64,000 nt of DNA from Serratia marcescens subsp. marcescens ATCC 13880. Lineage in GTDB: Bacteria; Pseudomonadota; Gammaproteobacteria; Enterobacterales; Enterobacteriaceae. The translations under genes were made by a program, and so were the position numbers. Shown one piece after another: positions 62,311 to 64,000 of the stretch (positions are counted from its first letter, which is position 1; each line of letters begins with the position of its first letter). Below the pieces are notes generated by a model. The model saw only the letters and a list, made by a program, of their open reading frames with translations, was not told the DNA's origin and did no database searches. The stretch is taken from assembly GCF_017299535.1 (NCBI RefSeq), contig NZ_CP071238.1, positions 930,001 through 994,000 of the forward strand, read 5' to 3'.

Positions 62311-63810
62311 TCAATAGCGGATGCAGACCGATTTCGACTCGGTGTAGGCATCCAGCCAATCCGGGCCGAAATCGCGGCCGCTGCCCGACTGTTTGAACCC
62401 GCCGAACGGCATGTTCGGGTCGATCAGCGTATGGGTGTTGACCCACACGGTGCCGGCATGAATGCGCGGCGTCAGCGCCATCGCCTGCTGCAGGCTGGTG
62501 GTCCACAGGCTGGCGGTCAGCCCGAAGTCGGTGTCATTGGCCTTGCTCAGCGCCTCTTCGGCGCTCGCCACCCGAATCAGGTTGACCACCGGGCCGAACA
62601 CTTCCTCGCGCGTCAGGTTCAGCCGATCGTCCGGGTTGATCACCAGCGTCGGCGGAATGTAGAAGCCGTTGGCGTCCGGCCCGGCCGCGCCGCCGATAAG
62701 CTCGGCGTTTTTCGCCCGGGCGTCGTCCAGGTAGGCCGCCACCTTGTTGCGGTGCGCGAGCGACACCAGCGGGTTGATTTGCGCGCCGGTATCCATCCCC
62801 GGCCCGACCGACAGCGATTTCACCGCCTGTTCGAATCCGGCCACCAGCCGATCATAAATCGGCGCTTCAATATAAATTCGCGAGCTGGCGGCGCACACCT
62901 GCCCTTGGTTGAGGAAACTGCCGAGCATCAGGCCTTCGATCACCTGCTGCGGATCGGCATCTTTCAGCACGATGGCCGGGTTTTTGCCGCCCAGCTCCAG
63001 CGTCACGCGGGTCAGGCGATCCGCCGCCGCGCGCGCGATGCTTTTGCCCACCGGCGTGGAGCCGGTAAAGCTGACTTTGGCGATCAGCGGATGTTCGGTC
63101 AGCGCCTTGCCGCACACGGTGCCGCGGCCGGTGACCACGTTGAACGCGCCTGGCGGCACGCCGGCTTCGCTCGCCAGTTCGGCGATGCGCAGTAGGGTGA
63201 GCGGGGTGGTTTCCGACGGCTTGATGACGATGGAGCAGCCCGCGGCCAGCGCCGGCATCACTTTCCACATGCCGATCATCAGCGGGAAGTTCCAGGGCAC
63301 GATGCCGGCGACCACGCCGATCGGCTCTTTGCGGGTATAAACCTGATATTTGGCGCCCGGCGGCATCGGAATGGAGACGTCCAGCGTCTGGCCGGTGATT
63401 TTGGTCGCCAGCCCGGCGGTGTAACGCATCCAGTTCAGGGTGCTGCCGACTTCGAAAGCGCGGGCGATGTTGATGGATTTGCCCTGCTCCAGGGTTTCGA
63501 GCTGCGCCAGCTCTTCGGCGTGCTGCTCCACCAGATCGGCGAAGCGCAGCAGGATGCGTTCGCGCTCTACCGGCAGACGCTGCGCCCAGACGCCTTCGCT
63601 GAAGGCTTTGTGGGCGGACTGCACCGCCAGCGCGACGTCGTGTTCGTTGGCGTCGGCGGTGGTGGCGATCTGCTGCCCATTGGCGGGGTTATACACCGCC
63701 AGGCGGCCTTCCGCGGCGGACGCGCGCCACTGGCCGTCGATATACAGCCCATGCTGACGATCGAGAAAACGCGACACGCTATCCAGCACGGCTACGGTAT
63801 TGTCAGACAT
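62311..63810 (-). CDS. feaB: Phenylacetaldehyde dehydrogenase FeaB
   Basis: FeaB oxidises phenylacetaldehyde to phenylacetate with NAD+, in phenylethylamine catabolism. The product is 499 residues, as in E. coli, with [40 protein letters not shown], the catalytic Glu in [11 protein letters not shown] and catalytic Cys in [17 protein letters not shown], and the end [22 protein letters not shown]. The ATG at 63810 starts the family match. Convergent with feaR. Confidence 0.94.
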   Translation of the reverse strand: MSDNTVAVLDSVSRFLDRQHGLYIDGQWRASAAEGRLAVYNPANGQQIATTADANEHDVALAVQSAHKAFSEGVWAQRLPVERERILLRFADLVEQHAEELAQLETLEQGKSINIARAFEVGSTLNWMRYTAGLATKITGQTLDVSIPMPPGAKYQVYTRKEPIGVVAGIVPWNFPLMIGMWKVMPALAAGCSIVIKPSETTPLTLLRIAELASEAGVPPGAFNVVTGRGTVCGKALTEHPLIAKVSFTGSTPVGKSIARAAADRLTRVTLELGGKNPAIVLKDADPQQVIEGLMLGSFLNQGQVCAASSRIYIEAPIYDRLVAGFEQAVKSLSVGPGMDTGAQINPLVSLAHRNKVAAYLDDARAKNAELIGGAAGPDANGFYIPPTLVINPDDRLNLTREEVFGPVVNLIRVASAEEALSKANDTDFGLTASLWTTSLQQAMALTPRIHAGTVWVNTHTLIDPNMPFGGFKQSGSGRDFGPDWLDAYTESKSVCIRY

Positions 63811-63942
63811 ACATCCTCCGATCAGGCTCATCAGGTTATCGTTAACCCTGAGAGTCTAGATCAGCGGTAAAGCGGCGGCTTTGCTCTGCCTGACATTCGG
63901 TTTGTCCTGCGTGTCATTTTGCCGTGACGGAACAGTAAACCG

Positions 63943-64000
63943 CGGCCGGCGGGCGCCGGCCGGGAGGGATCACGAGCTCAGGGTCGCCAGACGGGTGGCG
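63943..64000 (-). other. Window edge: hairpin and possible 3' end of a reverse-strand gene
   Basis: A reverse-strand frame enters from the edge and ends at a TGA at 63972-63970 with the tail ATRLATLSS. It is followed by a perfect CGGCCGGC / GCCGGCCG hairpin (63943-63962). With only ten codons visible the gene cannot be identified. Confidence 0.3.

Overview
The window looks like the chromosome of a Serratia species (Enterobacterales, high GC, probably near S. marcescens). Evidence: the gene order fadE, gmhA, yafJ, dpaA (yafK), nqrABCDEF, apbE, nqrM, dinB, pepD, gpt, frsA, crl, proB, proA, thrW, together with close protein similarity to the E. coli counterparts. The presence of a Na+-pumping NADH dehydrogenase at this spot fits Serratia/Yersinia rather than E. 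coli. No database search was possible, so the genus is an inference.

Layout. 1-19754 is core chromosome: fatty-acid oxidation (fadE, with a FadR site), LPS heptose synthesis (gmhA), Lpp-peptidoglycan editing (dpaA), the complete Na+-NQR operon with its maturation factors apbE and nqrM, a phosphodiesterase-like protein, LexA-controlled dinB, pepD, gpt, frsA, crl and proBA, ending in the tRNA-Thr gene thrW. 19738-49437 is a 29.7 kb genomic island in the 3' end of thrW, bounded by an 18-bp direct repeat. Its left end is a P4-satellite-like module (integrase, AlpA-like regulator, ash/Icd-like gene, two small genes, alpha-type primase-helicase). The rest is cargo. 49438-64000 is chromosome again: TM2 protein, several uncharacterised membrane/periplasmic genes, cytochrome b561, a peptide-binding protein, redox enzymes with an HxlR regulator, an Exc2-like lipoprotein, a DsbA-like protein with a CGPC active site, and feaR/feaB.

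The standout is in the island cargo: a diversity-generating retroelement (DGR) whose target is a giant inverse-autotransporter adhesin (intimin/invasin type, 2815 residues: signal peptide, LysM, beta-barrel, 18 nearly identical 111-residue Ig-like repeats, C-terminal lectin-like tip). The last 142 bp of coding sequence (variable repeat VR, 35744-35885) match a template repeat (TR, 36663-36804) without gaps. By my base-by-base comparison all 18 differences fall at adenines of the TR. Next to the TR are a DGR-type reverse transcriptase (opposite strand), a divergent Avd-like gene, and, between VR and TR, a small gene resembling the mismatch-recognition domain of MutS. A 10-bp-stem hairpin follows the VR.

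Upstream of the adhesin lies a FimB/FimE-like recombinase, followed by a 315-bp segment bounded by 9-bp inverted repeats resembling those of the E. coli fimS switch. The locus may therefore combine on/off phase variation of the adhesin with targeted hypermutation of its tip. The island also holds two CaiF/GrlA-like regulators (one frameshifted), two PerC-like regulators, a LuxR-type regulator, small membrane proteins, a broken MipA/OmpV porin-like gene, a DUF4136-like lipoprotein, a Dabb-domain protein, a VgrG spike and a second FimB-like recombinase.
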